64,000 bases of DNA from an uncultured Bacilli bacterium (lineage in GTDB: Bacteria; Bacillota_I; Bacilli_A; RF39; UBA660). Position numbers and translations under genes: made by a program. The stretch is taken from the NCBI GenBank assembly GCA_934130375.1, contig CAKOXW010000002.1, positions 62,001-126,000 on the forward strand, written 5' to 3'. Every line of letters starts with the position of its first letter. Within the stretch, counting starts at the first letter, position 1. The notes beneath the pieces were generated by a model, which was given only the letters and a program-made list of their open reading frames with translations, was not told the origin of the DNA and did not search any database. Below, piece by piece: positions 33,869 through 42,622 of this stretch.

Positions 33869-35407
33869 TTATAATACTGGGTATACTCCTACTCCTATTG
33901 GTAAGTTAATTATATAAGTACATATTAGTAATAATATAAAGAATATAAATATACCTAGTGCATATGGAAGTAGCAATTTATATGTATATTTAATACCTAT
34001 TGCTTCTTCGTTCTTATTATATATTTGTAACATTCCTATAAGTACTATGAAATATGGGAAAAATGGTGATATTGTATTAGTTGTTGAATCTGCAACTCTA
34101 AATATTGCTTGTGCGAACTCTGGTGAAATATTTTGTCTCATAAACATTGGTACAATTGAAGGCGCTAAAACTGACCATTTAAGTACCGCTGATGTTTGGA
34201 AAATATTTACAAGTGCTACAAGTATAAAGAATGCAATCATAAGTGGAAAACCTGTAAATTCAACTTTTTCTAATATATCAATTATTTTAATTGTAAATAC
34301 AACCCCAATATTAGTCTTTTTAAATAATGCAATTAATTGAGATGCAAAGAAGAAAAATACCAATATACTACCTATATTATTAAGTGAATCATATAGATAA
34401 GTAGAAAAATCGTTCTTTGTTTTTAATGTATGTGCTGTCCTTCCATAAATCCATCCACATAATATCAATGTAACACAAAGCATAAATGCAAGTCCTTGAA
34501 TTACATATGAATTACCACTAAATACTCTTCCATAAAAAGTCGTTTCAGAATAATCTAGTAATAATCCAGCAAGTGGTGTTCCAAAAGGAATAAGCATATA
34601 TACAAAGAATAATAATGATAACAATGCTACCAAAATAGAATATTTTAATCCCTTTTTAGCATCACTACTTAGTTCATCATCTTCTATCATTTCATCAATT
34701 TTATATTTTCTTGCCTTTTTAACTATATACTTTTCAGTAATAAATGCGATTAACAATGATAAAAGTACTGTACATACTGCAGTAAATATTATGTTACCAT
34801 TAATACCTACATTGTATGATTTATCTATTAATTTAGCAGATAAATTGGTAATACTATATAAATTATAATCCATTTGAGTAATAATCATATTAATTCCATA
34901 ACCTGCTGTCATTGCAGAAAATGATGCGATTATACCAATTATTGGATTTCTATTATTAATCAAAAATACTATTGCGGATAAAGGTATTATAAATACAAAA
35001 CCAATATCACCTACAACTGTTGATACAATTGACACTAAAGCAACTATAAAAGATAACCAAAATTTCTTAACTTTTTTCTTGGTTTTAAATATTGCTTTAA
35101 ATAAACCTGTTTTTTCAGCAAAACCTACACCAATCATAGTAAATAGAAACATTACTAATGGTGTAAATGACATAAAAGTTGTAAGAACATTACCAATTAT
35201 ATATCTTGCACCTTCTCTTGAGAATAAGGATTCTACTGAAACCAATTGATTTTCAACATTACCAGTTACAACATTTAATTTAGAATAAGTTCCTTGCCAA
35301 TTAAACACTGAACCAATAATACTTAATATAAATACTAGTATAATGAGTATCATAAAAAACATTACTGCATTATTTAGCCAACTTCTTTTTTCTTTCTTAG
35401 TTTCCAT
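33869..35407 (-). CDS. AbgT-family transporter
   Basis: 512 residues with about eleven to twelve helices and two re-entrant regions. Family marks include FTPLVMFLFTMIGVGFAEKTGLFKA (about 75-100), the long polar loop near 225-250, and RVADSTTNTISPFFPYF near 430. AbgT proteins import p-aminobenzoyl-glutamate in E. coli or pump out sulfonamides in other species; direction is not decidable here. Its ATG overlaps the DUF951 stop (TAATG), so the two are coupled, an insertion into the usual parB-DUF951-ychF order. Confidence 0.88.
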   Translation of the reverse strand: METKKEKRSWLNNAVMFFMILIILVFILSIIGSVFNWQGTYSKLNVVTGNVENQLVSVESLFSREGARYIIGNVLTTFMSFTPLVMFLFTMIGVGFAEKTGLFKAIFKTKKKVKKFWLSFIVALVSIVSTVVGDIGFVFIIPLSAIVFLINNRNPIIGIIASFSAMTAGYGINMIITQMDYNLYSITNLSAKLIDKSYNVGINGNIIFTAVCTVLLSLLIAFITEKYIVKKARKYKIDEMIEDDELSSDAKKGLKYSILVALLSLLFFVYMLIPFGTPLAGLLLDYSETTFYGRVFSGNSYVIQGLAFMLCVTLILCGWIYGRTAHTLKTKNDFSTYLYDSLNNIGSILVFFFFASQLIALFKKTNIGVVFTIKIIDILEKVEFTGFPLMIAFFILVALVNIFQTSAVLKWSVLAPSIVPMFMRQNISPEFAQAIFRVADSTTNTISPFFPYFIVLIGMLQIYNKNEEAIGIKYTYKLLLPYALGIFIFFILLLICTYIINLPIGVGVYPVL

Positions 35408-35586
35408 TATATTTCAACTACTTTCTTTAATTTTTTTTCAAAATCTAAACTACTAAGCATAATCTCTCTATTACACTTTAAACACTTAATCTTAACATCA
35501 ACACCCACTCTAGTTACAATCCATTTATTTTCACCACAAGGATGTCCCTTTTTCATTATAACAATTGATCCAACTTTATAATTCAT
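35407..35586 (-). CDS. DUF951 small protein
   Basis: 59 residues: MNYKVGSIVIMKKGHPCGENKWIVTRVGVDVKIKCLKCNREIMLSS, with Cys at HPCG and CLKC that may hold a metal. This is the DUF951 family, which lies next to ychF and parB in many Firmicutes (YyaB/YyaE neighbourhood). Possible RNA or ribosome link is inferred from an SH3-like beta pattern. GGAGATAAT precedes the ATG; it follows parB by 8 bases. Confidence 0.88.
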   Translation of the reverse strand: MNYKVGSIVIMKKGHPCGENKWIVTRVGVDVKIKCLKCNREIMLSSLDFEKKLKKVVEI

Positions 35587-35594
35587 ATTATCTC

Positions 35595-36476
35595 CTAATC
35601 AATCTTAACATCTAATATTTCTAATATTCTATTTAAATCATTAAGTGAAGTATAATTAACAACTATTTTATTACTAGATAATCTTACTTTAGTACCAAGT
35701 TTATCTTCAAGTGCTTCTTCAATATATTTATATTCCTTAGAGTTACTTTTTTCTCTTCTATTTATTTCTACAGTTCTCTTATACTTAGAATTAACCATAT
35801 TTTCAAGTTCTCTAACACTTACATTGTTATTAACAACTTTTTCTGCAAGAGAAGTAATATCTTCATTATTTTCTAACTTACTAAGTACTCTAGCATGTCC
35901 CATGGAAATTTCACTCTTTAGTACCATATCTTGTACACTATTAGGCAATCTTAATAAGCCAAGCATATTAGTAATATGACTTCTACTTTTACCTAATTTC
36001 TTTGCTAAATCATCCTGAGTAATACTTAATGCATTAATAATATCTTTATAAGCAGTTGCTTCCTCAATAGCAGTTAGATTTTCTCTTTGTAAATTCTCTA
36101 ACAACGCTATTTGCATCATTTGCTCATCTGTAAAATCTCTAACTATTGCAGGAATAGTGGTTTTACCAGCCATTTTACTTGCTTTAACTCTTCTTTCACC
36201 TGCAATAATATCAAAACCTTTTATAGATTTCTTAACAATTATTGGTTGAAATACACCATATTCTTTAATAGATTCTGATAATTCTTTTAAAGCCTCTTCA
36301 TCAAATATTTTCCTTGGCTGATATGGATTAGATCTAAGTTGAGACAAATCAATCTCTATTATTTCATCCTTATCTGCTTCCTCAATAATCTTATTTTCAA
36401 TTTTAGATAATTCTAAACTTTCAGAATTAAATAATTCTTCTAAACCCCTTCCTAATGCTTTTCTTTTAGTATCCAT
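35595..36476 (-). CDS. parB: Chromosome partition protein ParB/Spo0J
   Basis: 293 residues. N-terminal peptide KRKALGRGLEELF that stimulates ParA, the CTPase/sliding-clamp domain with NPYQPRKIF and GERRVKASK (arginine patch), the helix-turn-helix TQDDLAKKLGKSRSHITN, and a C-terminal dimer domain. It loads on parS sites near oriC and recruits SMC. An in-frame TTG at 36485 fits the GGAAGTGA site slightly better; ATG 36476 matches the family start. It overlaps the parA end by 11 bases. I found no parS consensus inside the window. Confidence 0.95.
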   Translation of the reverse strand: MDTKRKALGRGLEELFNSESLELSKIENKIIEEADKDEIIEIDLSQLRSNPYQPRKIFDEEALKELSESIKEYGVFQPIIVKKSIKGFDIIAGERRVKASKMAGKTTIPAIVRDFTDEQMMQIALLENLQRENLTAIEEATAYKDIINALSITQDDLAKKLGKSRSHITNMLGLLRLPNSVQDMVLKSEISMGHARVLSKLENNEDITSLAEKVVNNNVSVRELENMVNSKYKRTVEINRREKSNSKEYKYIEEALEDKLGTKVRLSSNKIVVNYTSLNDLNRILEILDVKID

Positions 36477-37251
36477 TTCTTTCAATCACTTCCTTTGCAA
36501 GATTTAAATAAGCAAGCGCTCCTTTACTATCACTATCATACATATGGATTGGTTTACCATGTGATGGTGCTTCTGATAATTTTACTAATCTTGGAATTAT
36601 AGTATCATATACTCTTTCCTTAAAATAACTTCTAATTTCAGTAACAACTTCTATTCCTAATTTTGTTCTTGCATCTAACATTGTAAGTAAAACACCTTCA
36701 ATATCTAATGATGGATTTAAATTCTTTTGAACAAGCATAATTGTATTAAGAAGCTGCATAATTCCTTCTAATGCAAAGAATTCACATTGAACTGGTATTA
36801 TAACAGAATCTGATGCTGTTAAAGCATTTGTTGTAAGAATTCCAAGTGAAGGTGGACAATCTATAATTATATAATCATATTTGTCTCTAACTTCCTCAAG
36901 ATGCTTTTTTAACTGAGCAGTTTTAACAAAATCTGGTGTCTTATTACTCTTTTCTATTAACTCAATATCTATACCTGCTAAATTAATTGTTGATGATAAT
37001 AAACTTAAATTTTTATACTTAGTTTTAATAATTGCATCCTCTATATCTACTTCATCTAACATAACGTCATAAACTGAATATTTAGTATCTGCTTTATCAA
37101 TTCCTATTCCTGTTGTTGCATTACCTTGTGGATCTAAATCTATTAATAATGTTTTCTTACCAAAATATCCTAAAGCGGATGATAAATTTATACTAGTAGT
37201 AGTTTTACCTACTCCTCCTTTTTGATTAACTAATGATATTATTTTGCACAT
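36466..37251 (-). CDS. parA: ParA/Soj family ATPase
   Basis: 261 residues. Deviant Walker A KGGVGKTT (about 11-18), Walker B-type IIIDCPPSLG (about 128-137), and IPVQCEFFALEG. It binds DNA as an ATP dimer and, with ParB, acts in origin segregation and control of initiation. The family start is MxKIISLVNQKGG, so ATG 37251 is used and not the GTG nine bases upstream. Its likely promoter region overlaps one copy of the 54-bp repeat created by the neighbouring ABC cassette. Confidence 0.95.
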   Translation of the reverse strand: MCKIISLVNQKGGVGKTTTSINLSSALGYFGKKTLLIDLDPQGNATTGIGIDKADTKYSVYDVMLDEVDIEDAIIKTKYKNLSLLSSTINLAGIDIELIEKSNKTPDFVKTAQLKKHLEEVRDKYDYIIIDCPPSLGILTTNALTASDSVIIPVQCEFFALEGIMQLLNTIMLVQKNLNPSLDIEGVLLTMLDARTKLGIEVVTEIRSYFKERVYDTIIPRLVKLSEAPSHGKPIHMYDSDSKGALAYLNLAKEVIERNGY

Positions 37252-37295
37252 AAACTTCACGCCCTCTAATCACTTTCATACACATACTATAATAT

Positions 37296-37349
37296 CACAA
37301 AATCAAGATACATTTAAAGTCTTTTTAAAATAAAAGAGTAATATTTTTA
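37296..37349. repeat. 54-bp perfect direct repeat, copy 1 (parA side)
   Basis: Identical, base for base, to 40716-40769. It begins CACAAAATCAAGATACATTT and ends AGAGTAATATTTTTA. It lies 44 bases upstream of the parA start and probably carries part of the parA promoter. Confidence 0.95.
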
Positions 37350-37426
37350 GTTATTTGGATATCATATAAAATAATGTTTTTTAGAAATAATTCAATGTTA
37401 CAAATTTGATTACTATTTTTTCACTT

Positions 37427-37457
37427 AAAAAGGCAATATGTTTTAATCCATATTACC
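37427..37457 (-). terminator. Terminator of the ABC exporter cassette
   Basis: Minus-strand GGTAATATG / CATATTGCC (one G-T pair) with an eight-base loop, followed by TTTTT. Confidence 0.75.
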
Positions 37458-37471
37458 TATAATTAAGTATA

Positions 37472-37539
37472 TTAATATTGATATCCACCATAACCAGAAA
37501 TATTTCTAAGATATTTTACAATTTAATTGTATCATACAT
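37472..37539 (-). pseudogene. Possible decayed small-peptide gene (…YLRNISGYGGYQY)
   Basis: One frame starts ATG as MYDTIKL and stops; a one-base shift joins it to VKYLRNISGYGGYQY followed by TAA. The Gly/Tyr-rich end is unlike random AT-rich sequence and resembles the core of a modified peptide or pheromone, and it lies downstream of an exporter. There is no Shine-Dalgarno site and the frame is broken, so this is only a suggestion. Confidence 0.3.
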
Positions 37540-37587
37540 TTTATATCGGGACAACTATTTTCAAAAAAATAATTTAAACCCCTAACT

Positions 37588-38694
37588 TTAACAATATAAT
37601 TGCTTATCGGCAAACTTTCTTGTTAAAACTATTTTCAAAAGGATTATTACAATTGTAGTTATTAAATACCAACTTATAATATTTAAAATTCCGTTAAGAG
37701 TTAACTTAAAATCATAAATAACATTAAAAATATAGCATAATAATAATGATATTATTATAGAAATACCAATTGATAAAAATACAATAAATGATAATTTAAG
37801 TAGCATTGATAACAATCGCTTTCCTCTACTATAGCCCAAAATCTTCTCTATATCTGACATTTTAGTCTCATCTTCAACAATATTATTAATAGAAATAATA
37901 TATATAATTACAAAAAGTAAAATTACGACATAATTCAAATAGTAAAGTATATTAATTATTTTCTCAAATCTTTCAGTACTTTGAAAATCATTTGCATTTG
38001 TTTGATTAAGTGAAATAATATAATCATTACTCGTTTCACTATGTTCCACTTCATCAATTAACAATTCGGCACTCTTAAAATCTTTAATAATAACCTTATA
38101 AGTAAAATAACGTTCGTTTTCTAATAACTTTTCAAAAAGATTTTTTGATATACTCATTTTTGAAGAAGGAGATTTGGATATTTTTCTTATTATAAACTCA
38201 TATTTACTATTCTTGTAATAAAGACTAATTAAATCTCCTACCTTAGGGAAAAAAGAAGTATCATCATCTTTTATACGTTTAAAAACATTAAAACCAATTT
38301 CCAAATCTATTTGATTATTATTGAGTTGACTATTTTGACTAACAAGAATAACATCATCATTAGCAAAATCATTAGCAAAAAAATCGCTCCAATATAACCC
38401 TGTTGTATTACTGCTTTTTTTCTCAAAATTTAGTAAATTTTCATTTGAATAATCTGGCGAGAAACAAAGCAATCTCTCAAATGAAATAATATTTTTATTG
38501 GTATTTAAAATTTCATAGTAATCTTTTTTACTCTTTATTATAATAAATGAATTCCTACTAAAAATTTCACTTTTTAGGAAAGAATAATAATTAGCAAAAG
38601 AACAAAGCATTAATATAATAGATAATAATCCCGAAAAAATAAATAAGTAAAGTATTGTACTTTTTTTTCTTAAAAATCCTTTTAATAAAATCAT
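37588..38694 (-). CDS. FtsX-like ABC permease subunit (exporter cassette)
   Basis: 368 residues: one N-terminal helix (about 10-35), an extracytoplasmic domain of about 200 residues, and three C-terminal helices (about 245-265, 290-320, 335-358) as in MacB/FtsX-type permeases. No ATPase is fused. It pairs with the permease upstream and the ATPase of the same cassette. ATG 38694 follows the upstream stop directly, with GGTGAG as ribosome site. The substrate is unknown; FtsX-type exporters with two small permeases often protect from, or export, small peptides. Confidence 0.8.
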   Translation of the reverse strand: MILLKGFLRKKSTILYLFIFSGLLSIILMLCSFANYYSFLKSEIFSRNSFIIIKSKKDYYEILNTNKNIISFERLLCFSPDYSNENLLNFEKKSSNTTGLYWSDFFANDFANDDVILVSQNSQLNNNQIDLEIGFNVFKRIKDDDTSFFPKVGDLISLYYKNSKYEFIIRKISKSPSSKMSISKNLFEKLLENERYFTYKVIIKDFKSAELLIDEVEHSETSNDYIISLNQTNANDFQSTERFEKIINILYYLNYVVILLFVIIYIISINNIVEDETKMSDIEKILGYSRGKRLLSMLLKLSFIVFLSIGISIIISLLLCYIFNVIYDFKLTLNGILNIISWYLITTIVIILLKIVLTRKFADKQLYC

Positions 38695-38695
38695 A

Positions 38696-39922
38696 TTACT
38701 CACCATCTAAAAAGAAGGAAATACTCTTTTTCAAATAATGCGAAACGTCACAAAAAACAAATAAAGTGGGCAAAATTATCACTATAAATATAGTAAATAT
38801 TAAAGAATTATAATCAAATACAATTTCAATGCCTAAATATGAGAATTGCAAAAACATTGTTAACTTTAAATAAGTGTATATACTTAAAAATAAAACAAGT
38901 CCTATAAGAAAACTAAATATATTTGTTATTAAACTTTCACTTAAATACAATACCTTTACATTTCCTTCATTATAGCCGCACATTCTCAAATTCCCTATTA
39001 CATTTTTTTCATTTAATATCTTTTTTTTAGTATATAAATATGTAAGAAAAACGATAGAAATTATTATTACAATTATAAAAACAAAAGTTGTTTTATTAAT
39101 TGTGTTTAAGATATCAGTATCAATATTTGCTCTTACAGAAACATCATCAAATCCAGCATCTTCCAATGTTTTTATTACCTTATCCACATTTTTCGTATCA
39201 TCTACAATTGCAAAGAAACCATAGGTAACTTCTTCGTATTCATCATTAGGAATTGTAATATCTAATATCTCTTTTAAATCTACATTTGAAACAAAGCATT
39301 CGTTATTAAAATTCATTGTATTCTCACTACTATATAATCCAACAATTTCAAATTCTTTTTCATATTCTTTATCTATAGGTATGTGTTCCTTATCCCATTT
39401 GTATGAATAATATTTAATTTTAAATTTATTATTAAGTAATTTTGTTCCATCTAATATATTTTCTTTTTTCATAGAAGAAAGAGAACTCGATGGGTAAAAT
39501 GAAAGTGGGCAAATAGCAACATTAGTTTCATTACTTTCAAAAGTTCTCCCATATACAACTTTTGGCAAAAGTTTACTTGAACCATAAATCAAATTTATTT
39601 TGCCATCATATTGCTCATTATTTAAATCAGTTTGACCAAAAAAAGTATCATACTTAGTACTATACACCTCTTGAATATGTTCAAAGCCTAACAACTCACT
39701 TTTACCATAATCATCAACACTTTTTTTAGGAAAAACTACTAGTGTTCTAAAGCCAATATTTTTACTAATGGCTTGATTTAGATAATTTTGAAAATTTGCA
39801 TTAAAGGAAAATATTCCAATAGAAAGCAAAGCACATACAATCATAATAAATATATAAAATTTTTTCTTTTTATTACGCAGAAACATAAGTAATGAAAAAT
39901 TTAAAATATCTTTTATACTCAT
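38696..39922 (-). CDS. FtsX-like ABC permease subunit (exporter cassette)
   Basis: 408 residues: N-terminal helix (about 20-40), a long extracytoplasmic domain (about 45-275), and three helices (about 278-298, 325-350, 370-392). The start overlaps the ATPase stop (ATGA) and has GGTGATAG upstream. The layout matches FtsX/MacB permeases without a fused ATPase. With the following permease it should form the membrane heterodimer of the cassette. Confidence 0.8.
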   Translation of the reverse strand: MSIKDILNFSLLMFLRNKKKKFYIFIMIVCALLSIGIFSFNANFQNYLNQAISKNIGFRTLVVFPKKSVDDYGKSELLGFEHIQEVYSTKYDTFFGQTDLNNEQYDGKINLIYGSSKLLPKVVYGRTFESNETNVAICPLSFYPSSSLSSMKKENILDGTKLLNNKFKIKYYSYKWDKEHIPIDKEYEKEFEIVGLYSSENTMNFNNECFVSNVDLKEILDITIPNDEYEEVTYGFFAIVDDTKNVDKVIKTLEDAGFDDVSVRANIDTDILNTINKTTFVFIIVIIISIVFLTYLYTKKKILNEKNVIGNLRMCGYNEGNVKVLYLSESLITNIFSFLIGLVLFLSIYTYLKLTMFLQFSYLGIEIVFDYNSLIFTIFIVIILPTLFVFCDVSHYLKKSISFFLDGE

Positions 39923-40629
39923 TTACTATCACCAACCAATTTACCATCAATTATTTTAAATACTTCATCTGCATATTTTCTAACATTATCACTGTGACTT
40001 ACAACTACAACGCATTTTCCTTTTTGCGATAAATCCTTCAATAACTTAAATACATATTCTTCATTTTTTTTGTCTAAATTACCTGTTGGCTCATCTGCTA
40101 ATATTATAGACGGATTATTTACAAGTGCTCTTGCAAGGGCAACCCTTTGTTGCTCCCCTCCCGATAATTCACCTGGAAAATGATTAATTCTTTCCGCCAA
40201 TCCAACTTTTTCAAGAATTTCAGTTGCAAGCAATTTTCTACTTTTTCTTTCAATTTCTTTGTTTATTAGCATTGGAACCATAACATTTTCATATGCCTTT
40301 AATGTTGGATTTAAATAAACTCCTTGAAAAATGAAACCCATATTTTTCATTCTTAAATTTGAAAGAAAATTATCATCTAAATTTCTTATATTTTCATTAT
40401 ATAACAAATATTCACCGCTATCACAATTTTCAATTAACCCAAGAATTTTAATTAGAGTTGATTTCCCACATCCACTATCTCCAACCAAAGCATAAAATTT
40501 ATTAGTGTAAAACTCCACACTTACATCTGTTAAAATTTTAATATTCGAAGATTTTTTTTTATATGTTTTACATACTTTATGCAATACCATTACTGCTTGG
40601 CCTTTTTCTATTTTACTTCTTTTACTCAT
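39919..40629 (-). CDS. ABC transporter ATPase (exporter cassette)
   Basis: 236 residues, LolD/MacB-like. Walker A GDSGCGKST (50-58), Q loop FIFQGVYLNP, signature LSGGEQQR (about 150), Walker B IILADEPTGNLDKK, switch VVSHSD. An N-terminal basic tail (MSKRSKIEKG) precedes the domain. ATG 40629 has AAAGGGTAA; a longer frame to 40665 has no site. First gene of the cassette, which has its own promoter at 40681-40709 just inside the 54-bp repeat. Confidence 0.88.
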   Translation of the reverse strand: MSKRSKIEKGQAVMVLHKVCKTYKKKSSNIKILTDVSVEFYTNKFYALVGDSGCGKSTLIKILGLIENCDSGEYLLYNENIRNLDDNFLSNLRMKNMGFIFQGVYLNPTLKAYENVMVPMLINKEIERKSRKLLATEILEKVGLAERINHFPGELSGGEQQRVALARALVNNPSIILADEPTGNLDKKNEEYVFKLLKDLSQKGKCVVVVSHSDNVRKYADEVFKIIDGKLVGDSK

Positions 40630-40680
40630 TATTTTACCCTTTCTAAGACTTTCATATACTTTCATATATCTTATAAAGGA

Positions 40681-40709
40681 ATTTTAGCATTTTTTAATAT
40701 TAAAATCAA
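40681..40709 (-). promoter_or_regulatory. Promoter of the ABC exporter cassette
   Basis: Minus strand TTGATT (40709-40704), 17-base spacer, TAAAAT (40686-40681). Downstream, ATATGAAAGT occurs twice in tandem before the ribosome site. Confidence 0.65.
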
Positions 40710-40715
40710 TATTTA

Positions 40716-40769
40716 CACAAAATCAAGATACATTTAAAGTCTTTTTAAAATAAAAGAGTAATATTTTTA
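40716..40769. repeat. 54-bp perfect direct repeat, copy 2 (whiA side)
   Basis: Identical to 37296-37349 and directly adjoining the whiA stop. Together with the whiA end it forms the hairpin GTAAT-AAAAAT-ATTAC followed by a T-rich run, a probable whiA terminator. The parA-side copy lacks the left arm of this hairpin. Confidence 0.95.
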
Positions 40770-41705
40770 TTACCCATTTCTTGTTTTAATGCTTTCAGCA
40801 ATCTCTTTTATTTTTCTAATTCTATGATTTAAACCACTTTTAGTCAAATTAATATTATTTTCTAAAGATATTATCTTACTTAATTCAAGTAAACTTTCAT
40901 CTCTATATTTTTTTCTATAAATACACACTTGCTTCAACTTATCATCAATCGCATCAAGACCAATAGTTTTTTCAATTAGATCTATATCTTCAATTAAAGC
41001 CAATGCTGAAGATATAGTTTTATCAACATTTGCCTGTTCACAATTATTAAGTCTATTTACAAGATTTTTATGTTCCCTAAATGCCTTAATATCTTCATAA
41101 TAAAGTACGCAGTTAGTCGCACCAATTACCCTTAAAAAATCCCCTATCTTTTCTGCTTCCTTTAAATAAACCATAAATCCATTAGTTCTTTCAATTAACT
41201 TACTATTAAGATAAAAGAAATCTAATAACTCACAAATAAATAAAGAATAATCATAGTCATCAATTAAAAACTCCAAATGATATCTAGCAGTCTTAGGATC
41301 ATTAATAGAACCAGTTGCTAAAAAAACACCCTTTAAATAAGATTTCTTTAATTCAATATCTTCATAAATATATTCTCTAGGAATATTAATAAACAACTTA
41401 TCCTTGTTAATAAGGGACAAGTCACTTAAAATTACTTCAATATTAGTACTTACTCGAAGTAAATAAGACATACTTTTCTTAAAATTAAAACTTTTCCTTA
41501 CTGTTATTATTGGAGTAATATTATATAATTCCTTAAACAATTTAAATATATATTTAGATATTTCTAAATTCTCAGTATTAATTAATATTGCATCTTCAGT
41601 AATTACCGCATTATTTCTTATATACGCTGAAAGAAGTGAAATCATTTCTGCTTTTTCACACTTATCATTTATTATTTCATTTTTTACTTTAATTGAAAAT
41701 GACAT
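40770..41705 (-). CDS. whiA: DNA-binding protein WhiA
   Basis: 311 residues: N-terminal homing-endonuclease-like (LAGLIDADG-fold) domain and a C-terminal helix-turn-helix with LLELSKIISLENNINLTKSGLNHRIRKIKEIAESI. In Firmicutes WhiA affects cell division and chromosome segregation. The true start MSFSIKVKNEI at 41705 has AAAAGGAGTGATAC; an earlier in-frame start at 41762 runs into trxB. The usual partners rapZ and yvcK are missing from the order trxB-whiA here. Confidence 0.93.
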   Translation of the reverse strand: MSFSIKVKNEIINDKCEKAEMISLLSAYIRNNAVITEDAILINTENLEISKYIFKLFKELYNITPIITVRKSFNFKKSMSYLLRVSTNIEVILSDLSLINKDKLFINIPREYIYEDIELKKSYLKGVFLATGSINDPKTARYHLEFLIDDYDYSLFICELLDFFYLNSKLIERTNGFMVYLKEAEKIGDFLRVIGATNCVLYYEDIKAFREHKNLVNRLNNCEQANVDKTISSALALIEDIDLIEKTIGLDAIDDKLKQVCIYRKKYRDESLLELSKIISLENNINLTKSGLNHRIRKIKEIAESIKTRNG

Positions 41706-41731
41706 TGTATCACTCCTTTTTATAAAAGGCA

Positions 41732-42622
41732 CTATTTGCCTCTTATTATACTCATCGCACAAATAGTACCTTCACCTACTGATGTAGAAATTTGATATAC
41801 ATCTTTATCTATTATATCACCTGCAGCATAAATACCAGGTACACTTGTTTCCATGTATTTATCTACTATAACATAATTATTATTAGTTTCCAAGTTATTA
41901 CATTTAATAGGTATTGGAACATTACCAACACATACAAATAAACAACTACAATCTATTTCTCTATCATCATTTATAACAACACTACTAATCTTATCATCAC
42001 TTTCATTAATCCTTGTTATTTTAGAGTTAGTAATAATTTCAACATTATCTTTCTTCTTTATTGCATCAAGACTAATCTCATCACCTCTAAATTCATCTCT
42101 TCTATGAACAAGATAAACTTTTTTAGCAATAGACGCTAAATACAAAACACTTTCAAATGCTGTATTACCACCACCAACTACAACTACATCTTTATCTTTA
42201 TATAATGTACCATCACATATAGCGCAGTAACTAACACCATTACCAAGTAATTTTTTTTCATTAGGAAGTCCTAATTCCCTAGGTCTTCTACCTGTTGCAA
42301 TAACAATATTCTTACATACAATTTCATCCTTGTTGGTTCTTACAATCTTCTCATTACCATTATCAACTATTTCAGTTACAGTCCCATACACATACGGAAT
42401 ATCTAATTCTCTCATTTGAGAAAACATTGAAAATGCTAAACTTGGTCCATCTATTGATTTAAAACCTGGATAATTCTTAATATCATGTATCATATTTAAT
42501 TGACCACCTGGAGCAGTCTTCTCAACTATGCAAACATCTATATTTGCTCTTTTTAAATATATTGCAGCAGTCATACCTGCTGGACCACATCCAATTACAA
42601 CTGTATTAAAATTCGACATCAT
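41732..42622 (-). CDS. trxB: Thioredoxin reductase (NADPH)
   Basis: 296 residues. FAD-binding GCGPAGMTAA (11-20), redox site YCAICDG near 135 (CAIC in place of the common CATC), NADPH motif GGGNTA, and the final FAD motif GIYAAGDI. It reduces thioredoxin in the cytoplasm. Two adjacent ATG codons (42622, 42619) follow GAGGTGA; the gene overlaps the lgt end by about 17 bases. Confidence 0.95.
   Translation of the reverse strand: MMSNFNTVVIGCGPAGMTAAIYLKRANIDVCIVEKTAPGGQLNMIHDIKNYPGFKSIDGPSLAFSMFSQMRELDIPYVYGTVTEIVDNGNEKIVRTNKDEIVCKNIVIATGRRPRELGLPNEKKLLGNGVSYCAICDGTLYKDKDVVVVGGGNTAFESVLYLASIAKKVYLVHRRDEFRGDEISLDAIKKKDNVEIITNSKITRINESDDKISSVVINDDREIDCSCLFVCVGNVPIPIKCNNLETNNNYVIVDKYMETSVPGIYAAGDIIDKDVYQISTSVGEGTICAMSIIRGK

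Larger units (their letters stand above)
37350..37587 (-). other. Gene-free stretch after the ABC cassette
   Basis: Contains a terminator (37427-37457) for the ABC operon and a short peptide-like remnant (37472-37539). Nothing else supported. Confidence 0.6.

Noticed and set aside
35595..37251. parS site near parAB
   Set aside because: No match to the TGTTTCACGTGAAACA-type palindrome was seen in or around parA and parB.
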